Source of the DNA: DASXRA01 sp036558905
GTDB taxonomy: Bacteria; Actinomycetota; Actinomycetes; Mycobacteriales; Jatrophihabitantaceae
Direction: 5' to 3'
Assembly: GCA_036558905.1 (NCBI GenBank)
Contig: DATBER010000148.1
Coordinates: forward strand, 8,074-72,073
DNA length: 64,000 nt
Shown here piece after piece: positions 34,937 to 43,782 of the stretch. Position 1 is the stretch's first letter, and the number at the start of each line of letters is the position of its first letter. The notes below the pieces were generated by a model. It saw only the letters and a program-made list of their open reading frames with translations, did not search any database and was not told the DNA's origin. A program made the translations under genes and the position numbers.

Positions 34937-35206
34937 CTAGTAGCTCACTGGTACGGATGGGGCAGGCTGCGCCGAATCGCCAACGAGTGGCGGTACCGGG
35001 TCGTGCCCGCCACGATGCCAAGGGTGGCAGCGTAGTAGCCGCCGGGTGGCCAGGTATCCCCCGCGCGCCAGGCCGAATCGCTCGACCGCTTCCATCGCAT
35101 AGGCGCTGCAGGACGGGGTGAACCGGCACGACGGTGGTCGCCACGAGCTGACGAACACCTGCCAGCCACGGATGAGTCGCACGGCAATTCGGCTGGCTCG
35201 GCTCAT
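34937..35206 (-). CDS. yidD: Membrane protein insertion efficiency factor YidD
   Basis: An 89-residue YidD: IRGWQVFVSSWRPPSCRFTPSCSAYAMEAVERFG, with the conserved Cys pair in CRFTPSCS, then RLLRCHPWHRGGHDPVP. Small, probably membrane-associated through an amphipathic helix; helps YidC. ATG 35206 overlaps the rnpA stop (ATGA) and yidC starts 12 nt after it. Confidence 0.96.
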   Translation of the reverse strand: MSRASRIAVRLIRGWQVFVSSWRPPSCRFTPSCSAYAMEAVERFGLARGGYLATRRLLRCHPWHRGGHDPVPPLVGDSAQPAPSVPVSY

Positions 35207-35541
35207 CGCAGCAACCGATCGAACGCGGCGTCGAGGTCGGCGCCGAGCCGGGCCGAGGTCGCCTCGGCCGCATCCGGCAGGGCCCGCACGACCACCCCGC
35301 TGCCCTCGGGCAGGGTGGTCAGGCGGCCGGCCAGCTGGCCACGCAGTCGCCGGGCCACCCGATGTCGCACGACGCTGCCGCCGACCGAGCGGCCGACGAT
35401 CAGCCCGACCTGCGGGGGAGCGCCGGCGGTCAGATCCCGGGACAGGTGCACCACCACGCTGCCGCGGCGCGAGCGCACGCCAGCCCGGAGGACCGACGTG
35501 AAATCGTCAGACCGCCGCATCCGATAAGCGGGCGGTAACAC
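35203..35541 (-). CDS. rnpA: Ribonuclease P protein component
   Basis: A 112-residue RnpA, the protein subunit that helps the RNase P RNA mature tRNA 5' ends. RMRRSDDFTSVLRAGVRSRRG at the N-terminus, VGLIVGRSVGGSVVRHRVARRLR is the RNR motif region. GTG 35541 gives the usual start VLPPAYRMRR; the frame is open upstream across rpmH. It lies 14 nt from rpmH. Confidence 0.94.
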   Translation of the reverse strand: MLPPAYRMRRSDDFTSVLRAGVRSRRGSVVVHLSRDLTAGAPPQVGLIVGRSVGGSVVRHRVARRLRGQLAGRLTTLPEGSGVVVRALPDAAEATSARLGADLDAAFDRLLR

Positions 35542-35555
35542 CGCAACCGAGCAGG

Positions 35556-35693
35556 TCAGGCGGAGAGGTTGGCGCGGCCCTTGCGGCGACGCGCAGCGAT
35601 GATTGCCCGGCCGGCCCGGGTACGCATCCGCAAGCGGAAGCCGTGCGTCTTGGCGCGCCGGCGGTTGTTCGGCTGGAAGGTCCGCTTGCTCAC
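35556..35693 (-). CDS. rpmH: 50S ribosomal protein L34
   Basis: A 45-residue protein starting with GTG at 35693: SKRTFQPNNRRRAKTHGFR, then LRMRTRAGRAIIAARR and ending KGRANLSA. This is the L34 sequence in full. It is the first gene of the leftward cluster beside the origin and defines one edge of the dnaA leader region. Confidence 0.97.
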   Translation of the reverse strand: MSKRTFQPNNRRRAKTHGFRLRMRTRAGRAIIAARRRKGRANLSA

Positions 35694-36233
35694 GGTGAAG
35701 CTCCATAATGATCGTTGCTGTCAGGTACGAACTCGGGACCAGGCTGGCGTCGGATGTGCGGGCAGCACGACGCGGCGTCCACAGCCTGGGACCGATCCAC
35801 GGTACGGACCGTGACCGCCCCGGGTCAAACCGCCCCCGAGTTCGCCGAGGCGCCCCGACCCGTGGTCGGCGGTGTGCCGCGCCGACGCATGCTGGGCAGT
35901 TGTGGCGAATCGCTCAGCATAGTGTGCGTGCCCTGTGGCGCAGCGCAACGACACGCCGGGCGGTGTTGTGGGCCCTCGATGGGCGCTGTTAGTTTCTGCT
36001 CCCGTACCACTCGCCGGTGCGTGGCGAACGGCGTTGCGAACGTGGGAGAGGGGACTCGCAGCCGTTGTCGGCGTCTGCCATACACAGTCTGTGGACGACG
36101 TTGTGGACTGAGCGTGTGGAGTCGACGCGATCCGCCCCCGGTCGGCGTGCGGCGCACCAATGTGCATGAGATGGTCTTAGCGGCCACGAAGAGCGAAAGA
36201 CCATCGCGACAGTGGGGGAATGGGACTCGGCTA
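35694..36233. other. Non-coding region between rpmH and dnaA (dnaA leader, divergent promoters)
   Basis: A 540-bp stretch without a convincing gene, though one frame stays open into dnaA. It must hold the rpmH and dnaA promoters. It contains scattered DnaA-box-like 9-mers: GCGTCCACA at 35775-35783 and a cluster of three at 36090-36123, plus repeated TGTGG pentamers between 35900 and 35975. No strong AT-rich block is visible. Its role could be dnaA autoregulation or part of a bipartite origin. Confidence 0.6.
36090..36123. promoter_or_regulatory. Cluster of three DnaA-box-like sites upstream of dnaA
   Basis: TGTGGACGA (36090-36098), TGTGGACTG (36102-36110) and TGTGGAGTC (36115-36123), all in the same orientation and 12-13 bp apart. 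The first has 8 of 9 matches to the reverse complement of TTGTCCACA, the others 7. About 110-140 nt upstream of the dnaA start. Confidence 0.55.
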
Positions 36234-37679
36234 GTGGACGACAGCACCGACCTCGGCGACGTCTGGGCACGTGCCATCGGCCGTCTCGATGACGACACCA
36301 TCCGTCCGCATCACCGCGCGTGGATCGGCCTGACCCGGCCGCTCGGCCTGGTGGAGGACACCGCGCTTCTGGCCGCCCCGAACGAGTTCGCCAAGGACTA
36401 CTTGGAGAACCGTCTGCGGCCGCTGATCGCGACGGCGCTTTCCGACGAGCTGGGCCGCGAGATCCGTGTCGCGGTCACCGTGCAGCACACCGACGAGCAG
36501 TCCGAGCCGGCGTCCGATCCGCACCTGGACGCGCCGTCACCGCTCGAGGATCTGCCCGACACGCGCTACGACGAGTGGACGCCGCCATCGCGCAACGGCA
36601 CGCCGCAGCTGGCCGACCGGGTGCCGAGCCGGCCGAGCGATCGTGAGGCGCGCCTCAATCCGAAATACACGTTCGACACGTTCGTCATCGGGTCGAGCAA
36701 CCGGTTCACGCACGCGGCCGCGGTCGCGGTGGCCGAGGCGCCGGCCAAGGCGTATAACCCGCTGTTCGTCTACGGCGACTCTGGACTGGGCAAGACGCAT
36801 CTGCTCCACGCGATCGGCCACTACGCGCAGCGACTGTTCCCCGGCATCAAGGTGCGCTACGTCTCCAGCGAAGAGTTCACCAACGACTTCATCAACTCGC
36901 TGCGCGACGACAAGATGCAGGCCTTCCAGGGTCGCTATCGCAGCCAGGACCTGCTGCTGATCGACGACATACAGTTCCTGGAACGGGCCGAGCGCACCCA
37001 GGAAGAGTTCTTCCACACGTTCAACACGCTGCACAACGCGAACAAGCAGATCGTCATCAGCTCCGACCGGCCGCCGCGCCAGCTGTCCACGCTGGAGGAT
37101 CGGCTGCGCACCCGGTTCGAGTGGGGACTGATCACCGACGTGCAGGTGCCCGACCTGGAGACGCGCATCGCCATCCTGCGCAAGAAGGCCTCGCAGGAAG
37201 GCATGAATCCGCCGCCCGAGGTGCTCGAGTTCATCGCGACGAAGATCCAGAGCAACATCCGCGAGCTCGAGGGCGCGCTCATCCGGGTCACGGCGTTCGC
37301 CAGCCTCAACAAGCAGGACGTCGAGATGCAGTTGGCCGAGATCGTCCTGAAGGACCTGATCAGCGAGTCGGACAGCCCCGAGATCACCGCGGCGCACATC
37401 ATGGCTGTCATCGCCGAGTACTTCTCGGTGTCGATCGACGACCTGACCGGCAGCTCGCGCAGCCGCGTGCTCGTCAACGCCCGGCAGATCGCGATGTACC
37501 TGTGCCGCGAGCTCACCGACCTGTCGCTGCCCAAGATCGGGCAGACCTTCGGCGGCCGCGACCACACCACGGTGATGCACGCCGACCGCAAGGTGCGTGG
37601 CCTCATGGCCGAGCGGCTGTCGGTGTTCAACCAGGTCGCCGAACTGACCAGCCGCATCAAGTCCCGAGCTCGCGCGTGA
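36234..37679 (+). CDS. dnaA: Chromosomal replication initiator DnaA
   Basis: A protein of about 481 residues. Domain I (1-85) ends with FAKDYLENRLRPLI; domain II is a short acidic/Pro linker (about 85-140); domain III is AAA+ with Walker A GDSGLGKTH (181-189), Walker B LLLIDDIQFL and sensor motifs; domain IV ends with the DnaA-box-binding GGRDHTTVMHADRKV. GTG 36234 is the favoured start; an upstream in-frame ATG at about 36171 would add 21 residues. It initiates replication at the adjacent origin. Domain II is short compared with Streptomyces DnaA. Confidence 0.96.
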   Translation: MDDSTDLGDVWARAIGRLDDDTIRPHHRAWIGLTRPLGLVEDTALLAAPNEFAKDYLENRLRPLIATALSDELGREIRVAVTVQHTDEQSEPASDPHLDAPSPLEDLPDTRYDEWTPPSRNGTPQLADRVPSRPSDREARLNPKYTFDTFVIGSSNRFTHAAAVAVAEAPAKAYNPLFVYGDSGLGKTHLLHAIGHYAQRLFPGIKVRYVSSEEFTNDFINSLRDDKMQAFQGRYRSQDLLLIDDIQFLERAERTQEEFFHTFNTLHNANKQIVISSDRPPRQLSTLEDRLRTRFEWGLITDVQVPDLETRIAILRKKASQEGMNPPPEVLEFIATKIQSNIRELEGALIRVTAFASLNKQDVEMQLAEIVLKDLISESDSPEITAAHIMAVIAEYFSVSIDDLTGSSRSRVLVNARQIAMYLCRELTDLSLPKIGQTFGGRDHTTVMHADRKVRGLMAERLSVFNQVAELTSRIKSRARA

Positions 37680-37999
37680 CCCCGCTCGGCCGCCCGGCGA
37701 TATCACGTCATACACACACTGTGGGCAGTGTTGTGGATGAGCGACCGGCCACTGTGGACAGTGCCGAACATCGCTCGTTCGTCCACCGACCCCGACCCGT
37801 CGACGAGCGTCGTGCACGCCTATCGTGCACAGTCACACCCCGCGTGTTTACTGGGCGACGTGTAGTTCTCCCCAGAATCCACAACCGTGACTACTACAGA
37901 TGAAACTGTTCTTCCAAGAGCTGAACTACAGGAACACCCAGCCAGCCCTTCCTGGGGACGAGGCTTGGACCACAGACTGATTCCACTGATGGAGGCGCC
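37680..37999. other. oriC: Candidate replication origin oriC (dnaA-dnaN intergenic region)
   Basis: 320 bp between dnaA and dnaN, the oriC position in actinobacteria. DnaA-box-like 9-mers: TGTGGGCAG (37720-37728), TGTGGATGA (37732-37740), TGTGGACAG (37753-37761), TCGTCCACC (37779-37787) and GAATCCACA (37875-37883). No perfect TTGTCCACA, and fewer boxes than in Streptomyces. The stretch 37897-37935 is the least GC-rich and could be the unwinding element. The dnaN promoter is also here. The call rests on position plus boxes. Confidence 0.75.
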
Positions 38000-39133
38000 A
38001 TGAAGTTCCGGGTCGAACGCGACGCGTTGGCTGACGCAGTGGCGTGGGCGGCCCGGAGCCTGTCCACCCGGCCGACCATCCCGGTGCTCGCCGGCCTGCT
38101 GCTCGACGTCACCGACAACACCCTGTCCGTCTCCGGCTTCGACCTCGAGGCATCCACCCAGGTCGACGTCGAGGTCGCGACGTCCACGCCGGGCACCGCG
38201 CTCGTGTCCGGTCGCTTGCTGGCCGACATCTCCCGGGCTCTGCCGCCGCACCCGGTCGACGTCGCCGTCGAGGGGGCGCGGTTGACCATCGCCTGCGGCT
38301 CGGCGCGGTTCACGCTGCCGACCATGCCGGTCGAGGACTACCCGAAGTTGCCGCAGATGCCCACCACGGCGGGCACCGTCGACGCCGGCACCTTCGCGTC
38401 CGCCGTCGGGCAGGTGGCCGTCGCCGCCGGTCGCGACGACACGCTGCCCATGCTCACCGGCGTCCGGGTCGAGATCGACGGTCAGAAGCTCACCTTCGCC
38501 GCCACCGACAAGTACCGGCTGGCCGTGCGCGAGCTCAGCTGGAACCCGACCAACGCCACCGAGGCATCGGCCCAGGTGGTCGTTCCGGCGCGCACCCTGG
38601 CCGACGCGGCCAAGAGCCTGGCCCACAGCGACGAGCTGACCATCGCGCTGTCGGCCTCGGCCGGCGCCGGCGACGGCATCATCGGGTTCACCGGCACCAC
38701 CGGCGGCCGGGCCAGCCGGGCCACCACGCGGCTGCTCGACCCGCAGTTCCCGCCCTACCGCAGCCTGCTTCCGACCGAGTGGGCGTCCACCGCCGAGGTC
38801 GAGGTCGCGCCGTTCGTCGAGGCGGTCAAGCGCGTCGCCCTGCTGGCCGACCGCAGCACGCCGGTCCGGCTCGAGTTCGCCGACAACGCGGTCAGCCTCA
38901 ACGCCGGCGGCGACGACGAGGGGCGGGCCGAGGAGCAGCTCGAGGTCCGTTTCGACGGCGACCCGATCACCATCGCCTTCAACGCATCGTTCCTGCTCGA
39001 CGGCCTGGGCGTGCTCGACACATCTACAGCCAGGCTGTTGTTCCCGTCGGCCAACAAGCCGACCGTGCTGCGCCCGGCCGAGTCGGACGACGAGTACTAC
39101 TACCTGATCATGCCGATGCGCCTGCCGCGCTGA
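38000..39133 (+). CDS. dnaN: DNA polymerase III sliding clamp (beta subunit)
   Basis: A 377-residue three-domain clamp that tethers polymerase to DNA. MKFRVERDALADAVAWAARSL opens domain 1; RTLADAAK and ITIAFNASFLLDGL lie in domains 2 and 3; the C-terminal MPMRLPR is the conserved end. ATG 38000 with GGAGG 4 nt upstream. recF follows directly; there is no gnd gene in between as in Streptomyces. Confidence 0.97.
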   Translation: MKFRVERDALADAVAWAARSLSTRPTIPVLAGLLLDVTDNTLSVSGFDLEASTQVDVEVATSTPGTALVSGRLLADISRALPPHPVDVAVEGARLTIACGSARFTLPTMPVEDYPKLPQMPTTAGTVDAGTFASAVGQVAVAAGRDDTLPMLTGVRVEIDGQKLTFAATDKYRLAVRELSWNPTNATEASAQVVVPARTLADAAKSLAHSDELTIALSASAGAGDGIIGFTGTTGGRASRATTRLLDPQFPPYRSLLPTEWASTAEVEVAPFVEAVKRVALLADRSTPVRLEFADNAVSLNAGGDDEGRAEEQLEVRFDGDPITIAFNASFLLDGLGVLDTSTARLLFPSANKPTVLRPAESDDEYYYLIMPMRLPR

Positions 39134-39145
39134 GCCGGTGAGCGC

Positions 39146-40294
39146 GTGTTCATCCGGCACCTGTCGGTAGCGGACTTCCGCAGCTGGGCCAGCGCCGAGG
39201 TCGCGCTCGAACCCGGCCCGATGGTGCTCGTCGGGGCGAACGGTCAGGGTAAGACGAACCTCGTCGAGGCCATCGGCTACCTGGCCACGCTCGGCAGCCA
39301 CCGCGTCCCCAGCGACGCGCCGCTTGTGCGGATCGGCGCCGAGCGGGCCGTCACCCGGGCCGCGGTCGTCTCGTCCGGGCGCGAGCTGCGGGTCGAGGTC
39401 GAGATCGCGCCCGGACGAGCCAACAAGGCCAGACTCAACGGCGCGCCCGTGCCCCGGCCGCGCGAGATCCTGGGTGTCCTCCGCTCGGTGCTGTTCGCCC
39501 CCGAGGACCTCGCCATAGTGCGCGGCGACCCGGGCGAGCGCCGGCGTTTCCTGGACGAACTGCTCGTGCAGCGCGCCCCGCGCCTGGCCGGGGTGCGGGC
39601 CGACTACGACCGGGTGCTCAAGCAGCGGGCCACGCTGCTGAAGTCGGCCGGCGCCGCCCGCCGCGGTGGCGGCACCGGCGACCTGCGCACCCTCGACGTA
39701 TGGGACGGACACCTGGCCGAGCACGGCGCCCAGCTGCTGGCCGCCCGGCTCGAACTGGTCGAGGCACTGCGGCCGCACGTGGCCGCCGCCTACGCGCAGG
39801 TGGCGCCGACCAGTGTGCCGCTCGGGTTGACCTACGTCAGCTCGCTCAGCGAAGGCCTCCCCGACGAGCGCACCGCCGAGCTGCTCGAGGCGGCGCTGCT
39901 GGCCGAGCTGGCCCGGCTGCGCCCGCAGGAGCTCGAGCGCGGGGTCAACCTGGTCGGCCCGCACCGCGACGAGTTGCGGCTGCAGCTCGGCGACATGGCG
40001 GTGCGGGGCTATGCCAGCCACGGCGAGTCGTGGTCGACCGCGCTCGCGCTGCGCCTGGGCTCGTACGAGTTGCTGCGCGACGACGCGGCGGGCTCCGGCT
40101 CGACCGGCGACCCGGTCCTGGTCCTCGACGACGTGTTCGCCGAGTTGGACGTCGGCCGCCGCGACCAGCTGGCCCTGGTGGCGGGCAAGGCCGAACAGTC
40201 GATCATCACCGCGGCGGTACCCTCAGACGTCCCCGAGCCGCTGGCCGGTGCCCGATTCGACGTTCATGACGGAGAGATACGTCGTGTCCGATAA
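39146..40294 (+). CDS. recF: DNA replication/repair ATPase RecF
   Basis: A 382-residue SMC-like ATPase: FIRHLSVADFRSW, Walker A GANGQGKTN, FAPEDLAIVRGDPGERRRFLDELL, the NLVGPHRDEL segment, the ABC-type signature HGESWSTALALRL and Walker B VLVLDDVFAELD. Loads RecA at gaps. GTG 39146, 12 nt after dnaN. Its 3' end overlaps the DUF721 gene by 11 nt. Confidence 0.97.
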   Translation: MFIRHLSVADFRSWASAEVALEPGPMVLVGANGQGKTNLVEAIGYLATLGSHRVPSDAPLVRIGAERAVTRAAVVSSGRELRVEVEIAPGRANKARLNGAPVPRPREILGVLRSVLFAPEDLAIVRGDPGERRRFLDELLVQRAPRLAGVRADYDRVLKQRATLLKSAGAARRGGGTGDLRTLDVWDGHLAEHGAQLLAARLELVEALRPHVAAAYAQVAPTSVPLGLTYVSSLSEGLPDERTAELLEAALLAELARLRPQELERGVNLVGPHRDELRLQLGDMAVRGYASHGESWSTALALRLGSYELLRDDAAGSGSTGDPVLVLDDVFAELDVGRRDQLALVAGKAEQSIITAAVPSDVPEPLAGARFDVHDGEIRRVR

Positions 40295-40877
40295 GCCCAC
40301 CCAGAAGGAGACGGACGTCACACAGTTGTCCACAGTGGACAGTGGAAAACCCGTGGAATCTGTGGATGAACCGTCACCGTCAGTGCTGAATACCGGCAAA
40401 GACCTTGCACAGAGTGCTCTTGCCGGGGCCCAGCGCATATCACGGACCAGTCGGCCGAATCGCGGTGGGCGGCGTCGCGAAGCACAACGCAAGAGTGGTT
40501 ACTCCGGGGCCGGGCCGGACGAGCGTGACCCTCAGCCGATCGGCCAGGTCGCGGACGGGCTGTTCGAGGAGCGGGGCTGGACTCGCCCGGTGGCCGAGGC
40601 TCGTGTGTTCGCCGACTGGGCGACCCTGGTCGGTCCCGAGATCGCCGGCCGGTGCAAGCCGGTGAGCCTGCGCGACGGCGAACTGCGCCTGGCGGCCGAG
40701 TCCACCGCGTGGGCCACCCAGTTGCGGCTGCTGTCCAGCACCGTGTTGGCCAAGCTGGTCGCCCACCTGGGCCCCGACGTGGTGACCAAGTTGCACATCA
40801 GCGGGCCTACCGGTCCGAGCTGGAAGCACGGTGCGTGGTCGGTGCGCGGACGCGGGCCGCGCGACACGTATGGATGA
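40284..40877 (+). CDS. DciA-like protein (DUF721)
   Basis: A 197-residue protein like Rv0004. The N-terminal 80 residues are disordered, Ser/Gly/Arg-rich; the C-terminal DUF721/DciA fold runs from IGQVADGLFEERGW to LVAHLGPDVVTKLHISGP. DciA is a loader or operator of the replicative helicase DnaB in bacteria without DnaC. GTG 40284 was chosen because GGAGAG (40271-40276) lies 7 nt upstream; ATG 40266 is an alternative. The DNA for the N-terminal tail holds a cluster of DnaA boxes. Confidence 0.88.
   Translation: MSDKPTQKETDVTQLSTVDSGKPVESVDEPSPSVLNTGKDLAQSALAGAQRISRTSRPNRGGRRREAQRKSGYSGAGPDERDPQPIGQVADGLFEERGWTRPVAEARVFADWATLVGPEIAGRCKPVSLRDGELRLAAESTAWATQLRLLSSTVLAKLVAHLGPDVVTKLHISGPTGPSWKHGAWSVRGRGPRDTYG
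40326..40369. promoter_or_regulatory. DnaA-box cluster inside the DUF721 coding sequence
   Basis: A perfect actinobacterial DnaA box TTGTCCACA (40326-40334) and TGTGGATGA (40361-40369), the same 9-mer as in oriC, with partial copies (CAGTGGACAG, CCGTGGAAT) between. They lie in the low-complexity 5' part of the gene. Confidence 0.55.
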
Positions 40878-40884
40878 GGAGCGA

Positions 40885-41484
40885 ATGACCGACGACCTGC
40901 CCGCCTACTCCGCCACGGTGCTGGCCGGCATCCGAGCGTCCGAAGTGGACGGACGCCTGCCGGCCCCGAGCGCCGACCAACTCGGCGACATCTTTGCCTT
41001 CGAATCACCCGTCACCACCGTGCCTTTCGACGACGCGACGCTGCCCGAGCCGGCCCGGCACGACGTCACGTCCGACGACTGCAACGCGTGCCGGTTCCCC
41101 GACGAGCGCTGCCTGTGGACGTCGGCGACCTGGCGACTGCGCGCGCCGGACAAGCCCTTCGGCGTGCACGCCTTCTTCCTCGAGCCGCGTCAGCACGTCG
41201 ACCAGGACGAGCTGACCCCGGAGCTGGCCGCCGAGCTCGGGCCGGTGATGGTGCGCGTCGAGCAGGCGATCATCGCGGCGGTCGACGGCGTGGGCCGGGT
41301 GCACCTTTGCCGGTGGGGCGACGGCGGCGCGCACCTGCACTGGTGGTTCATCGTCCGACCGGCCGGGCTGTTGCAGCTGCGCGGTTCAGGCCTGCCACTC
41401 TGGATGGACGTGCTGCCGCCGTTGCCCGACGACGTGTGGCGCGCCGACCTGGCCCGGGTGGCCACGGCGCTGGCCGTCGGATAG
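40885..41484 (+). CDS. HIT-like uncharacterised protein between dciA and gyrB
   Basis: A 199-residue protein. A Cys motif, DDCNACRFPDERCLW, is followed by a HIT-like segment GDGGAHLHWWFIVRP and a final tail. The AHLHWW stretch resembles the histidine-triad loop HxHxH but the third His is replaced, so hydrolase activity is uncertain. Three Cys could bind a metal. Start ATG 40885 with GAGGAG 4 nt upstream; an ATG at 40870 is possible. It is co-directional with dciA, 7 nt away, so likely in the same operon. Confidence 0.8.
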   Translation: MTDDLPAYSATVLAGIRASEVDGRLPAPSADQLGDIFAFESPVTTVPFDDATLPEPARHDVTSDDCNACRFPDERCLWTSATWRLRAPDKPFGVHAFFLEPRQHVDQDELTPELAAELGPVMVRVEQAIIAAVDGVGRVHLCRWGDGGAHLHWWFIVRPAGLLQLRGSGLPLWMDVLPPLPDDVWRADLARVATALAVG

Positions 41485-41616
41485 CCCGGCGTCCCTGGTT
41501 CGGGCGCAGAGCCGCAGCACCCCCATCGCACGTGGGCTCCCGTGACCCCCTGGCTACGCGGCGCTCTGTGTGCCGGATAGGCCGCGTCGCACGGGCGATC
41601 AGGGCCGTCCATGCAC

Positions 41617-41622
41617 TAGAAT
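41617..41622 (+). promoter_or_regulatory. Putative gyrB -10 box
   Basis: TAGAAT in the 262-nt gap before gyrB, about 125 nt upstream of its start, fits the TAGRRT pattern of vegetative actinobacterial promoters. The -35 region is poor. The rest of the gap shows only short GC-rich repeats. Confidence 0.35.
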
Positions 41623-41746
41623 GAGGTGTCGAGATGGGGTCGGTGCAACGCCGGGTCAATTCGGCGGGGTTTCGTCCCCTTGTTCATGTCAGCGTCAGAG
41701 CGTTCCGACCCGCGGCCACGCGGTGAGGTGTGAAGGAGTTGCGTCG

Positions 41747-43741
41747 GTGGCGACCAGCACGTCGAGAAATGGCAAATCGGACTACACCGGCAGCTCCATC
41801 ACCGTCCTCGAAGGGCTAGAAGCGGTTCGCAAACGCCCGAGCATGTACATCGGGTCGACCTCCGAGCGTGGCCTGCACCACCTGGTGTGGGAGGTGGTCG
41901 ACAACTCCGTCGACGAAGCCCTGGCCGGGTTCGCCGACCACATCGAGGTCACCCTGCTCGCCGACGGCGGGGTGCGCGTCGCCGACAACGGCCGCGGCAT
42001 GCCGGTCGACATGCACCCGACCCAGAAGCGGCCGACCGTCGAGGTCATCCTCACGGTGCTGCACGCCGGTGGAAAGTTCGACGGCAAGGCGTATGCGGTG
42101 TCCGGCGGCCTGCACGGCGTGGGCGTATCGGTGGTCAACGCGCTGTCGACGCAACTCATCGTCGAGATCGCCCGTGACGGCTATGAGTGGTCGCAGCCGT
42201 ACAAGGCGCAGAAGCCGGCTGCCCCGCTGGTCAAGGGCGCCAAGACCAGGCGCACCGGCACCACGGTCACGTTCTGGGCCGACCCGACGATCTTCGAGAC
42301 CACGACGTACTCGTTCGAGACGATCAGCCGCCGACTGCAGGAAATGGCCTTCCTCAACAAGGGGCTGACCATCGTGCTGCGCGACGAGCGGCCCGGCGTG
42401 ATCTCCGAGGAGGGCGGCGAGGTCAAGAGTGACCCCAAGGAGGTCACCTACCACTACGCCGGCGGCATCGCCGACTTCGTCAAGCACCTCAACGCGACGA
42501 AGAACGCCATGCACAAGTCGGTCATCTACTTCTCCGACCAGTACTCCGACGACAACCGCTACCGCATGTCGGTCGAGGTTGCGATGCAGTGGAACGAGTC
42601 GTACTCGGAGAGCGTCTACACGTTCGCGAACACGATCAACACCCACGAGGGCGGCACCCACGAGGAGGGCTTCCGCACCGCGCTCACCAGCGTGGTGAAC
42701 AAGTGGGGCATCGACAAGAAGATCATCAAGGACACCAAGGACGATCGCCTGACCGGCGACGACATCCGCGAGGGTCTGGCGGCGATCATCTCGATCAAGC
42801 TCGGCGAACCGCAGTTCGAGGGTCAGACCAAGACCAAGCTCGGCAACTCCGAGGCGAAGTCGTTCGTGCAGAAGGTGTGCAACGACTGGCTGGCCGACTG
42901 GTTCGAGCGCAACCCCGGCGAGGCCAAGGTCATCGTCACCAAGGCCACCCAGGCGGCGCGTGCCCGCAAGGCGGCGCAGACGGCTCGCAAGCTGGCTCGC
43001 AAGAATGCCCTCGACACGATGGGCATGCCGGGCAAGCTGTCCGACTGCCGCTCGACCGACCCGGCCGAGAGCGAGCTGTACATCGTCGAGGGTGACTCGG
43101 CCGGCGGCTCGGCCAAGTCCTGCCGCGACTCGATGTTCCAGGCGATCCTGCCGATCCGTGGCAAGATCATCAACGTCGAGAAGGCGCGCATCGACCGGGT
43201 GCTGAAGAACACCGAGGTCCAGGCACTGATCACCGCGCTCGGCACCGGCATCCACGACGACTTCGACATCACGAAGCTGCGCTATCACAAGATCATCCTG
43301 ATGGCCGATGCCGACGTCGACGGCCAGCACATCACCACGCTGCTGCTGACCCTGCTGTTCCGGTTCATGCGCCCGCTGATCGAGAACGGGCACGTCTACC
43401 TCGCTGCCCCACCGCTGTACAAGATCAAGTGGACGAAGTCCGACCCGGAGTACGCGTACACCGAGAAGGAGAAGGACGGGCTGGTCAAGGCAGGGCTGGA
43501 GGCCGGCCGCCGGCTGCCCAAGGACGATCCGCTACAGCGGTACAAGGGCCTCGGCGAGATGAACGCCAAGGAACTGTGGGAGACCACGATGGACCCGGCC
43601 CGCCGCATCCTGCGCCTGGTCACCCTCGACGACGCCGCGACGGCCGACGAGCTGTTCAGCGTGCTGATGGGCGAGGACGTCGAGGCCCGGCGGTCGTTCA
43701 TCGTGCGCAACGCACACGACGTGCGCTTCCTTGACATCTGA
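41747..43741 (+). CDS. gyrB: DNA gyrase subunit B
   Basis: A 664-residue GyrB. The GHKL ATPase domain has LEAVRKRPSMYIGST, DNGRGMP and GGLHGVGVSVVNALS; the transducer follows; the TOPRIM domain has EGDSAGGSA, PIRGKIINVEKA and DADVDGQH; the tail has YKGLGEMNAKELWETTMDP. It has no large insertion as in proteobacterial GyrB. GTG 41747 with GAAGGAG 8 nt upstream. Forms the gyrase tetramer with GyrA encoded 41 nt downstream. Confidence 0.98.
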   Translation: MATSTSRNGKSDYTGSSITVLEGLEAVRKRPSMYIGSTSERGLHHLVWEVVDNSVDEALAGFADHIEVTLLADGGVRVADNGRGMPVDMHPTQKRPTVEVILTVLHAGGKFDGKAYAVSGGLHGVGVSVVNALSTQLIVEIARDGYEWSQPYKAQKPAAPLVKGAKTRRTGTTVTFWADPTIFETTTYSFETISRRLQEMAFLNKGLTIVLRDERPGVISEEGGEVKSDPKEVTYHYAGGIADFVKHLNATKNAMHKSVIYFSDQYSDDNRYRMSVEVAMQWNESYSESVYTFANTINTHEGGTHEEGFRTALTSVVNKWGIDKKIIKDTKDDRLTGDDIREGLAAIISIKLGEPQFEGQTKTKLGNSEAKSFVQKVCNDWLADWFERNPGEAKVIVTKATQAARARKAAQTARKLARKNALDTMGMPGKLSDCRSTDPAESELYIVEGDSAGGSAKSCRDSMFQAILPIRGKIINVEKARIDRVLKNTEVQALITALGTGIHDDFDITKLRYHKIILMADADVDGQHITTLLLTLLFRFMRPLIENGHVYLAAPPLYKIKWTKSDPEYAYTEKEKDGLVKAGLEAGRRLPKDDPLQRYKGLGEMNAKELWETTMDPARRILRLVTLDDAATADELFSVLMGEDVEARRSFIVRNAHDVRFLDI

Positions 43742-43782
43742 GATATCTGAGACTGCCGAAGCTGGTCCGGAAAGGCACCCGT

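Noticed and set aside
35715..36233. In-frame upstream extension of dnaA almost to rpmH
   Set aside because: The added 173 residues have no DnaA similarity; domain I begins after GTG 36234. The region contains promoters and boxes instead.
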